A DNA stretch of 64,000 bases from the NCBI GenBank assembly GCA_022453515.1, contig JAJNNY010000017.1, positions 640,792 through 704,791 of the forward strand. The letters run 5' to 3'. The notes beneath the pieces are model-generated. The model was not told the origin of the DNA. It saw nothing but the letters and a program-made list of their open reading frames with translations, and searched no databases. Positions 21,295 to 33,405 of the stretch are shown piece after piece. The translations under genes and the position numbers were made by a program. The DNA comes from Astrocystis sublimbata. Lineage: Eukaryota; Ascomycota; Sordariomycetes; Xylariales; Xylariaceae. Position 1 is the stretch's first letter, and every line of letters starts with the position of its first letter.

Positions 21295-22584
21295 CTAATG
21301 GCATGGTACAATCCAAGCACCGATCCCGTCTCGGAATTGAGCTTCGTCGCCAACTCCAGCATGAAGAAAATTGAGACTGAAATTACGGACGCTGCGAACG
21401 TGCCAGCTCATCTTCCGGTGCGTGCCGTAGGATTTGTTCGGAGCGGCGCAGTCAAAGGTGCCTAGGATGGTACTCTCCCCAGGAATGACTTGGTGTAGCG
21501 CACTCCCGTTCCAGGTTGCAGCGCCATCGTCGAAGACAAGATCAAAGTTCATACCAGATTTCGCGAGGAACTCTTGTTCCAGCCCACTAAAGCTGTAACA
21601 GGGGTAGTTTTCGGGAAGTTCGGTGCATACTGGCATGCGAAACTGCAAGGCGCAAAGCGGCATCTTAGTATCCGATACGGGAAGGAGGAACGAGTTGGGA
21701 ATACTGTAGATGAAGAAAGTACTGTTGTGTGAACTGATGGAGGCTCTGGATGAACTGTCTTGAAGGCCGTCGGGGGACGAATCATCATGCAACCCCAGTC
21801 TCACTGGGGCGATCGAGGGTGCAGAAGGCGAGACTGAGCATGTGAATGACGGTCTGGTAGTATGTGACGCCGTTGCCGTGGTCGAGCTGGTATTGGTTAC
21901 GGCTTGGTGAATGCCATCTGATTTGGGCGATACGCTGGACGACAAGCCAGCCCGTTTCATTTGGCTAAAGTCGATAAATGATGCGGTCGCTTTTGCCAGG
22001 GGGCCGTCTTCGCGGACTTGGGTGGACCGGTGACTGGCTGTGGTCGGCGCGACGCTTGATGTCGTGGTAGCTGTTGTTGTGGTATTGCTGGCGAAGGAAC
22101 AGCCCGCTGAGGCGTCATTAAGAGCCAATTTGACTGTGACACAATCCGTCGTGTTGGGCTTCGAAGTGGAAAAGATGTCATGGTACTGCGCCGGGCCGGT
22201 GCCGATAGGACAGGCGTAGAAAGTTCCCGGGCCGCCGTCGTAGGTTAGGTAAGGTTTGTTATTTATTCGGGAAGACGGAATGTCGAATGCGGTGGCACCG
22301 ACAGCTCCAGCATAGCATTGAAACTGCTCTGTTGGGCTCCTCATGAAACAGTTATGGTTGAGTCCATCTTTGATGGTCTTGGTTGACTTGTCGAAGCAAA
22401 AACTGCCCTGCTGAAAAGGCCCCCCTAGACTCAAGCCGCCGATATGATTTTCCTCGACTGTGTCGTCGACCATACCGATCGAGCTGAGGCCGAAGCAACA
22501 GGTATTGCCGGATGGTCTAGGAAGGAGAGCGGCGCTGGCATTGGTCACAATACCGGCGCCCATTGACACCACAGCCAGCTTCAT
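21295..22584 (-). CDS. secreted protein with N-terminal Cys-rich region and C-terminal But2 domain
   Basis: An intronless gene of 429 residues. It starts with a signal peptide (MKLAVVSMGAGIVTNASAALL, cleavage expected near residue 19-20). An N-terminal Cys-rich globular part (CCFGLSSIG, SFCFDKSTKTI, NHNCFM, QFQCYAGAVGATAFDI, FYACPIGTGP, DCVTVKL) is followed by a Ser/Thr-rich linker (about 165-255), likely O-glycosylated. The C-terminal 130 residues match the But2 C-terminal domain: CALQFRMPVCTELP, FSGLEQEFLAKSGMNFD, HQVIPGESTILGTFDC and the closing FRDGIGAWIVPC. The domain is named after a ubiquitin-like-protein binding protein, but most fungal members are secreted. The inferred role is a wall or extracellular protein. 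It is divergent with the TauD-like gene. Confidence 0.87.
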   Translation of the reverse strand: MKLAVVSMGAGIVTNASAALLPRPSGNTCCFGLSSIGMVDDTVEENHIGGLSLGGPFQQGSFCFDKSTKTIKDGLNHNCFMRSPTEQFQCYAGAVGATAFDIPSSRINNKPYLTYDGGPGTFYACPIGTGPAQYHDIFSTSKPNTTDCVTVKLALNDASAGCSFASNTTTTATTTSSVAPTTASHRSTQVREDGPLAKATASFIDFSQMKRAGLSSSVSPKSDGIHQAVTNTSSTTATASHTTRPSFTCSVSPSAPSIAPVRLGLHDDSSPDGLQDSSSRASISSHNSTFFIYSIPNSFLLPVSDTKMPLCALQFRMPVCTELPENYPCYSFSGLEQEFLAKSGMNFDLVFDDGAATWNGSALHQVIPGESTILGTFDCAAPNKSYGTHRKMSWHVRSVRNFSLNFLHAGVGDEAQFRDGIGAWIVPCH

Positions 22585-24986
22585 GTTGAAGGGACTGCAA
22601 ATTCGTTGCCAACGAAACCCGAATATACAGTATAGTCTAGGTAGAGTGATGCAGCCAGAAGGGCTGGACTAGACCGAGATTGATTCAATAGACTGGGCGT
22701 GCTGGGGTGGAATAATCTGGATGGCGCACGGTAATTCCTGGGGTGAGTCACTATGACGTGAATGGGGAGCGTATGTCTCTGGCCGCTAGACGAGAGACGG
22801 TCAAAGGTAAAAAAGGCTGAGGACGGAATGGCAACGAAAGAATATACTCCCTTGGGTGGGCATCAAGGGAGAGCCAAAAAGTGGTAAGAGTCGTGGCAGA
22901 AGAGAGGTGTTGGAGAGATGATAGATGGTAGGTAGATGGAGTGGGCGTGAGGACGCTCGACGAGACTGTGTTCATATGGCAGGCTAGCTACGTCTTGAAG
23001 AGACGTAGCAGATGCGGTGCCCGTGCTGTTGCTCACAAACCGGGGTCGGCACACATTCTTGGATGCAGTTGGCCGCAGGAGCGTAGCTTGACTGCAAGTG
23101 CTCTTTCCAATTGTTTTGATCGGTACATCTTCTAATGGGGGGGTACGTAAGGTAGAAGAAGCCACGGCTAGGTAGCAAGCTGGAGCTCTCCTGCTCCCTC
23201 CCCCTTTTTAGACGAGGTACGTACGTACCTAAGGTAGGAGGTGCTTTAAGGTTCAGTGTAAGCCATATGCAGGTCCCAAGAAGGCGAACGTGAAGCGAAT
23301 TCTGACACATCATACCAACTTAAACATGCTTCAACGTTTGACCACGCCAGTTAGTGAACGGCCCGAAAAATGTCAATTACCTTAGGTAAGTACATATAGG
23401 TAGGTCGTACCACCTGCGCATGAGACGAGTGGCAGCTCAAATCCATTGGATGGATACTTCGTAAAATATTCGAATCAAATCCCCCCTTTGAAGAGATGCC
23501 AGCCAGCACAGCACTCACTCGCTTACGCCCATTCGAACCGTTTCCGCTTCACGTAACATCGAAGCTGTGTCTGTGTGAATGTGTAACGTAACTCAGCCCC
23601 CTTCGATCCAGAGAATTAATTGACGAGAGCACAGCTCCTTTCCAGAGTACAGTCAAGAACATGTGTTCGGACCCTCGGTAATTTACGAGGCTGTCATTGT
23701 CCGTCGTCGGGTCTTACCTGAGAACTCAGTTACGGCCGCATCGTGCGCCGTGATTCGCCCCGTTATTCGAGAATCAGTACCCCACTGATTTAGTCGTAAG
23801 CAGATAGTGAATAGGAAGCTGGAACCGCGATTTGATGTGGTAGCCATTCGTGCTTCTTCGTACTCTGGCTTTTGATGGGAGCAGCCCAGCAGCCCAGGGG
23901 CGCCTGAGCGAATGCGCATGCAAGCCATGCACGGTGACAAGGACGAAGTCAAGTAACAAAAGAAGAGAAAAGCAAAAGAGACGGCCAATGAGGTTATGTT
24001 TACCAAAGTACGTCGACGCAGGGTGTTGTCCATGATACTCCGGCCCTGGATATAGCTTATGCCCCGCTCAGCTTTCAACTCCCTCGAACTCCATCAACCT
24101 TTGGTGCCGGTTTCGGGCAAATAAGGCTGCGCAGCAACCTTTACGTTAGGGGCCTTTCTTATAAGTAATCGATGGAAGCTCGGGAAGACGCGTTATGGTA
24201 TCAATCGAAACAGTTTGAGGACAATGAGCCAGCTGATTGAACGCCACCAATCACCATCAAAAGAGACCGAGCCGGCGTTGGACGTGATTGCTAATCATAA
24301 CCACTTTCGCATGCCATCTTTCTTTTTCTAGACCTTTATCGTGGGACGGGACAGGTATCGAGATGGATCTAGAGTGACCATCGACTATCGACGCTACGAG
24401 AATTACCGTATAGGAGCGCGATGGAGGGAGCACGTCAGCGCGCCGCATATGTCACAATCCTCAGGGCGCGACGCTTCCCCGCAAACACTACCCTCCCACC
24501 ACCCACGCGCTCAAAAACGTGCCATTTCTGTAGCATAAGATGGGGGATAGGTTGATGGTGTGAGGGAATGCGGAGGAGGTCGGGCCTCCGGCCAATCTGA
24601 GCCGGGCTGGCGGTGCTGCACGCCGTTATCGTCGCAATGGCGCGAGATGTGCGACTCTTGCGTCATTGTCGACCTGTGGCCAACGACTGGACGCCCTCCT
24701 GTCGCCTATCTCGGGCTGTTGGAGAAGGGAAGGCATTGCGGCGCGCCGCGGTGCAGTGGGAGCCTAGCGAAGCTGCTCCGTCTTGTCGCGTCTATAAGAA
24801 GAGGAGGTAGGATCGCTCGGGGTTTGTTGTGAAGAAACATGTGATATTGTACGTTCTCATCGCACTGCGGATAAGCACAAACAAGCTTCACTCCTACGAT
24901 TCACTTACATACAATCTGGAACCTTATTTGAAAGGCCAAGAAATATATTGACTTAAACCCCATATCAATTGCAAGCGATCGATACA
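22585..24986. other. large intergenic region, divergent promoters
   Basis: 2.4 kb without a supported gene. A frame at 23683-24078 (minus) has one hydrophobic stretch but no family. It holds a perfect palindrome at 23216-23229 and TAGGT islands at 23225-23240 and 23381-23405. A CTATAAG element at 24791 is the best TATA candidate for the downstream dioxygenase gene. The size suggests long regulatory sequence for the two flanking genes. Confidence 0.45.
23216..23229. repeat. 14-bp perfect palindrome GGTACGTACGTACC
   Basis: A self-complementary sequence about 630 bp upstream of the But2 gene, immediately followed by a CTAAGGTAGG motif. It may be a dimeric transcription-factor site or simply a variant of the TAGG/CCTA motif family. 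Confidence 0.7.
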
Positions 24987-26518
24987 ATGGCGCCCTCGGC
25001 AACCGAGACGATCGCCCCGGCTGTCGAAGCTCTGAAGAATAAGGTGGTCAGTGGTACCGAATCAGCGGCCCCTGAAAAGACGGAGATCAGCAACGGTGGT
25101 GCTGTCGGTAGCGCGCCTCTCGCCGAGGTCAATGGCCTCCCGAAGCTTGAGATAAACCACAAGGAGCCGTTGAAGCTCAGCGGTGCCCTCGACAAGTTCA
25201 AGCACTTCGACAGCACGCCCGTCATCGGCCGTGAGTTCGTGGACGTCGACTTGGCAGAGTGGCTGCGCGCCGAAAACTCAGACGAATTGCTGAGGGACTT
25301 GGCTATCACAAGTATGGTCTTCCAATCCCCTACCATTCCTTGCTCACGAGAAGCATATCCTCTAGAGTAACCATTCCGTCTCTCCCACTGTGTCCCGCTA
25401 ACTCACCGTCGACAGTCTCCCGCCGCGGCGTCGTCTTCTTCCGCAAACAAGACAACATCACCAACGAGCTGCAGAAAGAGCTCGTGCAACGTCTCGGCGA
25501 GCTATCAGGCAAGCCGAAGACATCAGGCCTGCACATCCACCCTGTAATCAACGCGTCGCGGGATCGCGGGGGGCACGATAACGAGATCAGCGTCATCTCG
25601 TCAGTGCAGAACAAGAAGCTGTACAAGCGCTTCGCAACACAGTACCAAGGCTCCAACAAGCCCCAATCTCGCAAGGCGGAGTGGCACAGTGACATTACCT
25701 TTGAGCCTGTCCCGGTAAGTCAAGATCGAGGGGACCCAAGTTTTCTAACCCAGGACTCTCCCGCAGTTATGGTCTTGCTGCTCTGCCTGGATTCCGGTGG
25801 CTATAATTGATGTTGAGCAACATGGACTGACCTCGGGTTATTACAGAGCGACTATGCTCTCCTGCGCCTCAAGGAGCTTCCCAGCACCGGTGGTGGTAAG
25901 CTCCGACTTCCTCCTTTCTCCATCTCAACAAGCGACGCGCCCACCTGCTAACCATGCATCCTTCCGCCCCGAGCAGACACCCTTTGGGCGTCCGGCTACG
26001 AAGTATACGACCGGCTATCGGCGCCGATCCAGAAGCTTCTCGAGGGCCTCGTGTCGTACTGCGCGCAGCCCGTGTTCAACCAGTCGGCGCGGGACAACGA
26101 CTTCGAGATCTACTCGGGCGAGCGGGGCGCGCCCGAGAACAAGGGCGAGGCCCTCGAGGCGCACCACCCCGTGATCCGCACGAACCCCGTGACGGGCTGG
26201 AAGTCGGTCTTCGCCGTGGGCAACCACGTGCAGCGCATCGAGGGGCTCACCGACGACGAGAGCCGGCACTTCCTCGACTGGTTCGTCCGCCTCGTCGTCG
26301 AGAACCACGACCTCCAGGTCCGCAACCGCTGGCAGCACGTCAACGACCTCGCCATCTGGGACAACCGGTCCGTCTACCACGCCGCTACCCCCGACTATAT
26401 ACAGGACTTTGGCGAGAGGGAGGGCAGCCGGGCCGTCAGTCTGGGCGAGAGGCCGTACTTTGACCCGCAGAGTACGGGAAGGAAGGAGGCACTATCGAAG
26501 GAGGGTGTGTTATTGTGA
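24987..26518 (+). CDS. TauD/TfdA-type 2-oxoglutarate- and Fe(II)-dependent dioxygenase
   Basis: Four exons, 24987-25311, 25416-25714, 25847-25895 and 25977-26518, give 404 residues with every phase closing. It belongs to the fungal alpha-ketoglutarate-dependent sulfonate/taurine dioxygenase family. EWHSDITFE supplies the iron ligands His199 and Asp201. The distal ligand is His359 in SVYHAATPDY, and the 2OG-binding Arg should be in the following GSRAV segment. RRGVVFFRKQ and PSTGGDTLWASGYE are further hallmarks. The first 60 residues are low complexity and lack a clear signal peptide, so a cytosolic enzyme is expected. Likely role: oxygenolytic release of sulfite from sulfonates, or a related oxidation, for nutrient scavenging. 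Exon 4 is distinctly GC-rich (over 65% by eye) compared with exons 1-2. Intron 2 (132 nt) contains a possible cassette exon. Confidence 0.92.
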
Positions 26519-27307
26519 AGGATATAGACAGAGAGAAAGAGGAGCGCAGGAAGTTGGAGAGCCAGCGAGAACTTGTTGCTTCTGGAATGTGTATTTTGCG
26601 CACCCAACCAGGTGCGTCTGTCTTTATCGGTAATGATTATTCTGCATTGAGTGTCGGCCTGTTGCGTATAACACGGGGATTGACGGTGAAGACAAATCTC
26701 TCTGGCACAAATGAACAAATGTGTAATGACGTCCAATCGTGTCAATCGAATCGATTATGGAAAATGGAGTGCAGTCTGACTAAGGAGAATCAACCCTCCC
26801 TTTTGAGCCGTAAAAAAAGCTACTGGCTCAAAATGGACTTGATGATCGATCCTTTGGTGCTGCTCGTTTGCAATCAACTGCGGGAATAGTCAACTGGCAC
26901 CAATCACTTCCTTAGCCGTTAATATATAGAATACTCGTGCAAAGCCCTGATGTTGAAAGACATTTAACTGAATTAGCTAATTAGCCCTGAAATGTAGATA
27001 TTTACAGGCACTTATGATACACAGTTCCAACATATAGTTTGGCCGTGTTGTTATCGACAAAGCCGGCCCGATAATTGAGATCCTAGCAATGTCTATAAAA
27101 CCGGTCGATGTGCCAACATCACATCCAGCTGTCTTCAACACGTAGTGATCATGTCCCAAGGACGACTCGTGCAAACCATTTCAGAACTCCTCGATTACCC
27201 TTGGAACGCCCATGTGAGAGGTATTGAGTCTTCTCTTCCCTAACCATTAATTTGAATACATTGACTTGGCAGACCAACAAATATATGGTCGATAGCTCAG
27301 TGCCTGC
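26519..27307. other. intergenic region between convergent genes
   Basis: 790 bp between the stops of the dioxygenase and the GH72 gene. AT-rich around 26900-27000. No gene, repeat or RNA is recognised. Confidence 0.45.
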
Positions 27308-29003
27308 TTATAGTAGCAGGGTTCCAACAAGGGTAAAGATACCGGCGATACCGGTCACGTAGAGGACGTTCATATCCATAGGGGGGGCGGGACGACCAGT
27401 ACCGCTGTCGCCAGATGAAGTAGCAGTGACCTCTCCGGAGCCTGGCTTGGCTGTGCCGGTTGAGGCGCCACCGGCGTTCTGAGATCCGCTGCCAGTCAGA
27501 CCTGGGCCGTCACCGGCACCATCCTTCATGAACTACAGCAGTGTGTCAGCATTATCAAGCAAAACGAAGGGAGGGTGAACATACCTTCTTAGCACCATCG
27601 GGCATAGCGGGCAGGGAGCTCTCGCCCCAGTCACCAAGATCCCAGATGCTGTCCATGGTGGGGCAGGGTACCGATTTAGAGGTCGCGGTGAAACCACCAT
27701 CACCAGGCGGGGAAGGGTACTTCTTCAGGGCTGCTTTGAAGTTGTCAAAGTCGCTGTCTTCTTTGACCGAGTCGGAGCTGCCGGAAAGTTCGACAATACC
27801 GAACTTGTTGCCTTCGCGGCTGTACTCGTACAACAGGCCTCCAGAGTAGACACCCGACATTTGCTTGCTCATCAGGGCGCTGAGCTCCTCGAAATCGCGC
27901 GTGTTGTCGGTGCATCCCCACTCGGACAGGAAGACTGTAGAAGTTGACGTCAGCGAATGTCACTGCTGGTCATTCGAGCATTCCCCAAAGTTGGACAGAT
28001 TCTTCGACGTCACAGATGGTTGACTCAAAAGGAGAAATCAACTTACTCGGGATACCGTAACCGGTGAAGTTCTTGACCTTCTGGTCCCAACCGGACTGTT
28101 GGAAGGAAGAGGGAGCACACCAGGAGTAGTCGTTCTATTTTGAGCTCGTGTTAGCAGATTGTGTCCTAAATGATTTGACCGTTATGGCATCAAGGGGCAA
28201 GCAAGCCACTCACGAAGGCGAAGAAGTCGCTGCGCTCGTCGTCACTACCGCAGTTGAAGTATTCGGCTGTCTGCATGCGGTTCTCGCTGACGTCGGCGGC
28301 CGAGTAACCGACAGGAATCTTTCGGTAACCGCGCGAGCCAATGTACTGTCGCATGTCACGGGTAGTGGCCTTGACAAAAGGCGCAGACTTGACTGTCTTG
28401 GGCTTGTCGTTGATGACCTCGTTGCCAGAGAAGAAGGCGAGGGTGTTGTCGTACTTGGCGAACTCGTCAATGGTGGCGAAGACGCTCTGCAGGTAGACGT
28501 CGTTGTAGGAGGGCTCGGGCTCTTCGCGGTTGATGGAGTATTTGGGGTTGTTCACGTCGAGGACCAGGTATATGCCGGCATCGTTGAGCTCTTGCATGCA
28601 GTCCTTGTGGTCTTTGGAGTTGTCGACCGAGTAGACACGGATGGCGTTGACGCCCAGGTCCTTGAACCTCTTGATGTCGCGGGTGCAGATGGATTTGTCG
28701 GCCAGGGGATCGTCGTTAGCGGAGGAGCCGCCTGGCTGATAATCAATGCCACGGACGTAGAACCGTTCCTTTCCGGCCCAGAACGCTGTGTCGATGTGTC
28801 AGTCCCTAGGCACGTGGTATTTCCCTTGCTTGCATGCATGCATGCATTGGCTTCGGATCGGAGATCTTACCGTTGCCCGAGGCCGTGACGGTAGGGAGAG
28901 ACGCAGCTCGGTTAGGCAGCTGCTTGTCCGTGAGGGTCGGGCCGGCGCAGACAGCATCGGCGGCCACCAGGGCGCTTGCCGCTGCCAGTGCGAATGAACG
29001 CAT
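27308..29003 (-). CDS. GPI-anchored 1,3-beta-glucanosyltransferase, GH72 (Gel/Gas family)
   Basis: Five exons on the minus strand, 29003-28871, 28785-28214, 28134-28047, 27934-27585 and 27532-27308, give 455 residues. The protein elongates and branches beta-1,3-glucan at the plasma membrane/wall. The signal peptide is MRSFALAAASALVAADAVCA. The GH72 domain covers about 30-345: FYVRGIDYQPGG, FKDLGVNAIRVYSVD, the acid/base Glu near 166 in FFSGNEV, and the nucleophile Glu in IFLSEWGC near residue 269. A Ser/Gly/Thr-rich stalk and a C-terminal hydrophobic tail (LYVTGIAGIFTLVGTLLL) form the GPI signal. No CBM43 (X8) module is present, so this is the short subfamily. Introns 1-4 are 85, 79, 112 and 52 nt and all GT..AG. 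Confidence 0.96.
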
Positions 29004-31698
29004 GGTGTGGTCTTGGTCTGAATTACGGTTGTTCCGGGGATTAGGTGGTTGGGAATACGATTCCGTCCAAATCTACGAGGCGGTTTTGGTGTTCCAGAAA
29101 CAGCAACGGAATCTGCCTGTCGAGTAGTAGAGCGACAGCCGGAAAGGAAAACAGCAGCAATAGCGAGTGAACTGCTCGATTTCTCGACAGCAATAACGAG
29201 CGTGAGAAAAGTTGAAACTGGGGGAAAAGGGGAATGTGGAAGACAAAGACTGGAGGGAGAGCAGGACAAATAAACACGTGCGAGATCCCCTGAGCACGAG
29301 CACGTCGATCTGACCAAACAATTGGAAGTAAGTAGGCGAGTAGGTACCTTAGGTTACTTGGTGGTAGGCACTTGCCCATTTCTACTATGGGGGCAGTACC
29401 TAGGGCAGGCGCGCATGAGTCGTCGCATTAATGCACACCTACCTGGCTCGCCTGGCAGTCGTACACGCGCTGGTTTCCAGTGGAGGTGGGCGTGTCCGCA
29501 GCAAATTGTGGGTGTAGATCGACGTCATGGCAATGTCCGGAGCAGGTACGGGTGGGTCCTGCATCTGAGAGACTGAGCAGGCGCTCTCGGTGCTGGACAT
29601 TGGCTGGGGAAAGCAAAGGAGGGGGGCGTGAAACATGGAAGTTGAGGGGCAAGTAAACAAATCGGATTGAGGTACGTACCTAACAGGGATGCGACATCCA
29701 ATCCAATCCAGATCTGCTGCAGCGCCGCCTTGTACATTCATTCGGTCGGTAGCTCTGCCCAATTCCCAATGTTGACACTCGACAGGCTCGGCAGCACAGT
29801 CAGATCGAGACCAAGATCTCTCGATACCCACATCTGCACAGCGCCATGTATGTATGTAGTGGCTCAATGTTTGTTGAATTGAGGTTTGTCTCTTACAACT
29901 CCTAGGTAGATGCCTACCTAAAGTACAGGTAAACAAACATCTGCAGGGTGTATATACTATGCACGTATTTATTGTGCCTCAGTGGCTCATTAAGCTTAAT
30001 TTAAAGCCGCACCTTCGCGTGTGCGGGTAGGTTAGGTACTTGGTACCTACCTACTCGACATTTGCCATTGTGCTCGTGTTGCAAACTGGATGGAGGATGC
30101 ACTGCCACCACACGCACCACATGCACATTTTCAAACCACGCCATGGCTCGCCATGCCACTCATTTGTTCGTATAGCGATCCGCGCCGCCAATCAGCGCAG
30201 TTTCCACGCCGTCCTTGCATCAAAACCTTTAACCCAAGAATGGCAGTAGGTATGTATCTGATTGGCTGATTCGTATTTCATACCCGGGAGTATTTGAATG
30301 CTTTCTCACATAGGCAACCGAGAACTAAACACACAAATATCCTGCTTTTCTCGGTAGTACATAGGTACTACCACTTACCACCACTTACAACGTTATCAAA
30401 GTTCGTCTCATCCTCCCTCGCTTTCCACTATTGGCTCATCTGAATTTTCAAGTGATGACGACATTGTCATCTACCGAGCGGATGAAAAACACCGTTGCCA
30501 AGCGATAGGGGGCGCTTCCCCCGGGCATCCAGGTGCACACCAAACACTAGAGTTTCAGGCACGAAACAGGAAAGAACCAGAGATGCCAGACTCGCCAGAC
30601 TCGCCAGAGGCTGCCGCTGCCGCTGCCTTGCTTAGCACGGAACCCTCCCGTTCCCGCCAAGCTTGTCCAATTGCGGGAAATCTTTGACGTGATCGCCCAC
30701 ATCTGAGATTAAATATTCCGGGGCCAACTGCAGAGGCTCGAGTGGCAGAGGCCCTAGAAATAAAGAGTGGAGATCGACTAGCCTCAATTAGCAAGATCAA
30801 AGGAAGGATCTCTGGTGTACGCGTACGCATTACAAGCCACCATAGCTAAGTGCGCTCGCTACCTAGCCTTATTGGAATAGGGTCTATGACATTCATTTAC
30901 GTACCGTCAATTGACAGACACAGCGGTATGTTTGGAAATCGTATACTACGTAGGTATCTCTTGCTGTAGTAGTGGTTTATATATAATTATCTGACCTGCA
31001 TCAGATAGAGGGGAAGCAAGTAAGGGCGTGATAAAGGCATAGTGTCTATCTTATCTGGCCGGCTGGTTAACTTGGGGGACTGGGTGCTGGTAATCTGGTC
31101 AAGCCAAACCCAGTTCTCTCAGAAAAGTCCTGTCTCGAGCACGCAGTATGAATATGAAGTACGAATGGAATGTTTATGCGTACACAGACAAGCCTCTGAT
31201 CTTCATTCTGTCTAAATGGGTTCTATAATCAGATTATACGCAGCATATACAGCCTATTCGACAGGAGGGAACAAACAACCTCGAAATCGTGAATCCCTCA
31301 CTCCCCATGACACCGAACATTGATATGTCGATAAGCCCTACTGTATTGGTACGATAACATCGCAGCATATGGTGACTTCTATCTCGACATCGCAATCCAT
31401 CCTCTATAAGCCGCAGACATCATAGAATCCGCTAAAGTGTGACGCTACACAGGATTAACAGCCACACGAAGGATGCTCAGAAATGGCTACCAATAGCAGC
31501 GCTTCCGGCGTCTGACCTTGGGGCCAATCGTCCCAGGCTGGAGTCAAGTTGCGCAAGCGGACGCTGAACGCGGGCGTGCCATGATCAACTTTCCACGATG
31601 TGTCAATCGATATGACCGTGTCTCTTAGCTAGTTCTATCCTCTTCTGATGCATTCTGCACCCCCTCGGCCTCTATAGGTCCAACTTTCGGCTTTGGAG
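29004..31698. other. large intergenic region with TAGG/CCTA islands
   Basis: 2.7 kb between the divergent GH72 and A1-protease-like genes. No supported gene. TAGG/CCTA islands occur at 29332-29352, 29903-29922 (two opposed copies) and 30026-30052 (two opposed copies around GGTACC). The first 300 bp on the GH72 side are probably its leader and promoter. Short AT-rich stretches lie near 30950-31000. Nothing else can be identified. Confidence 0.45.
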
Positions 31699-33405
31699 AT
31701 GGCCTCGATGACTTTGTTTGCCTATTGTGTTCTTACATTATGCGGGCTATTGGAAGCGCAGGTCGTCCAGCTTGGATGGACTACCAACTTCGACAATCTC
31801 CCCGGAGAACATCAAATAGGTCGAAATGGCCCCTGGCAAGCCTTATCACTGACTGTCGGAGCGGTGAGATTGACATGATGACCTCTACTAGATACCTTGA
31901 CCAGACTTCGCGAGAAGTTTTACTAATGCAACCGGTGTACGCAGGAATCTGGGTTTACGGTTGACGTGTGGCCTACAGATGGGTCGATGGTATACATTGT
32001 GGCAAATACAACCAAGGGTGACAATGCCATCGAAAGGTCACCATCGTCGCATAAACTTCCATTCTTTAGCAAACCTGACTGGTCCGTCTACAATACGACA
32101 TCCTGGAGTTATGGTTACGAGGAACACATAGCTATCTCGACCCACACCAGCAGACCAATATCTTTCAATTACTCCCTTGCAGTGATCAATGATTCTACAA
32201 TTACTCTGTCTAACGGACATGATTACACGAACAATGTCGGTGTTCTGGGACTCGGACCCCAACCAGTAAACAGTCCTGATTCAGGGGATCCTATCACGGG
32301 CAAACCAACCTTACTGGAGCAGCTCAAGGCTTCTGGTACCATATTAAGCGCCTCATTTGGCATGCACATGGGCAGTGTTCAGCATAAACAACCAGGATCC
32401 CTTATTTTGGGTGGCTATGAGCAAAACCGAGTATTGGGGGACGTCGGCATCTTCGATATCGACGACTCAGGCTCCCCTCACATCTTCTTGCTTGATGTCA
32501 TATTGGATACGCAAGTTGGCCACTCTCCTTTCAACAATGCCAGGATCGGCAGTGTGTTTAAAGGATTCGACGACAACTCCTACGAAGCTAATGTAACAAA
32601 ACTTCTAGGTGGCACCCAAAGTTCAGCCCTTGTGCGGCCTGTCCCCTCCGTCCCCTACATCTATCTGCCCCCAGGGACCTGCGAAACGGCTAGTCAGTAT
32701 CTCCCAGTCACCTGGAACGACAACCTAGGACTATACTTGTGGAATCAGAATGATACTCAGTACATAAAGATTGTTGATTCACCAGCCTATATGGGCTTCA
32801 TCCTAGCGGATAGAACTGCGTCGAACATAACAATCAAAGTCCCTTTTTCCCTACTTAATCTCATGCTCGAACCGCCTCTAGTTGACGAACCAGTCCCGTA
32901 CTTCCCCTGCAAGGCTCTTCCCCCTTCCCCAAATCAGGTTTTTTGTCCCCTCGGCCGAGCGTTTTTGCAAGCGGCCTTTTGGGGAGTCAATTTTGATACA
33001 CAGAAGATATTCATAGCACAAGCTCCCGGCCCAGAAATGAATCTGTCTGTGATCAAGACATTAAAGTCGGACGACACAAGCATTCTATCGAACCCCATTT
33101 CGACGTTCGAAAAGAGCTGGTCACGTCATTGGAAAGTAGCTGACTCAAAAACCGGCTTGTCCAAGACTGCTATTGCCGGTACCGTTGCCGGTAGCATAGT
33201 AGTTGGTCTATTAATTGCTGTCACGGCCTCTTGGGCCTGGCGGGGGAGACGCGTACGGCAGACTCGGTACTCAGAGGACACTGCCGAATTATTGGAGCCT
33301 CTCAACGGGGACGTCGGCTCTTCGGGGAGTTTATATGAACTTGAAGCAAGTCCACAAACATTGGACAAGAGCGATCCCATGCCACATGAATGTAAATACA
33401 CGTGA
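31699..33405 (+). CDS. membrane-anchored A1 aspartic-protease-like protein, catalytic motifs apparently lost
   Basis: Two exons, 31699-31863 and 31945-33405, with an 81-nt intron (GTGAGA..GCAG), give 541 residues. It has a signal peptide (MASMTLFAYCVLTLCGLLEAQ), then a pepsin-like fold indicated by WQALSLTVGAES, NNVGVLGLGPQP, SASFGMHMGS, PGSLILGGYEQNRVLGDV and the late VFCPLGRAFLQAAFWGVNFDTQKIFIAQA. A single TM helix (IAGTVAGSIVVGLLIAVTASW, about 465-485) precedes a roughly 50-residue basic-then-acidic cytosolic tail. Neither catalytic D[TS]G is evident: the first position reads VDVWPTDGS and the second IYLPPGTC. It is therefore probably a non-catalytic surface protein, although an unusual first motif cannot be excluded. 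Many N-glycosylation sequons are present (NTT, NYS, NDS, NVT, NIT). The start is the ATG at 31699; an alternative is at 31708. Confidence 0.85.

Noticed and set aside
23683..24078. 131-codon minus-strand frame with one hydrophobic segment
   Set aside because: No recognisable family or good start context; a second frame there is also open, so chance is likely.
25715..25846. Second stwintron in the TauD-like gene
   Set aside because: A nested-intron reading of intron 2 would remove one exonic base and break the frame after PVP; a simple long intron or a cassette exon fits better.
26015..26380. Minus and alternate plus frames over the TauD exon 4
   Set aside because: Caused by very high GC3, which removes stop codons from other frames; the real exon carries the conserved iron ligand.
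28148..28888. 246-codon plus-strand frame opposite the GH72 exon
   Set aside because: Antisense of a well-supported GH72 exon; composition explained by codon bias of the real gene.
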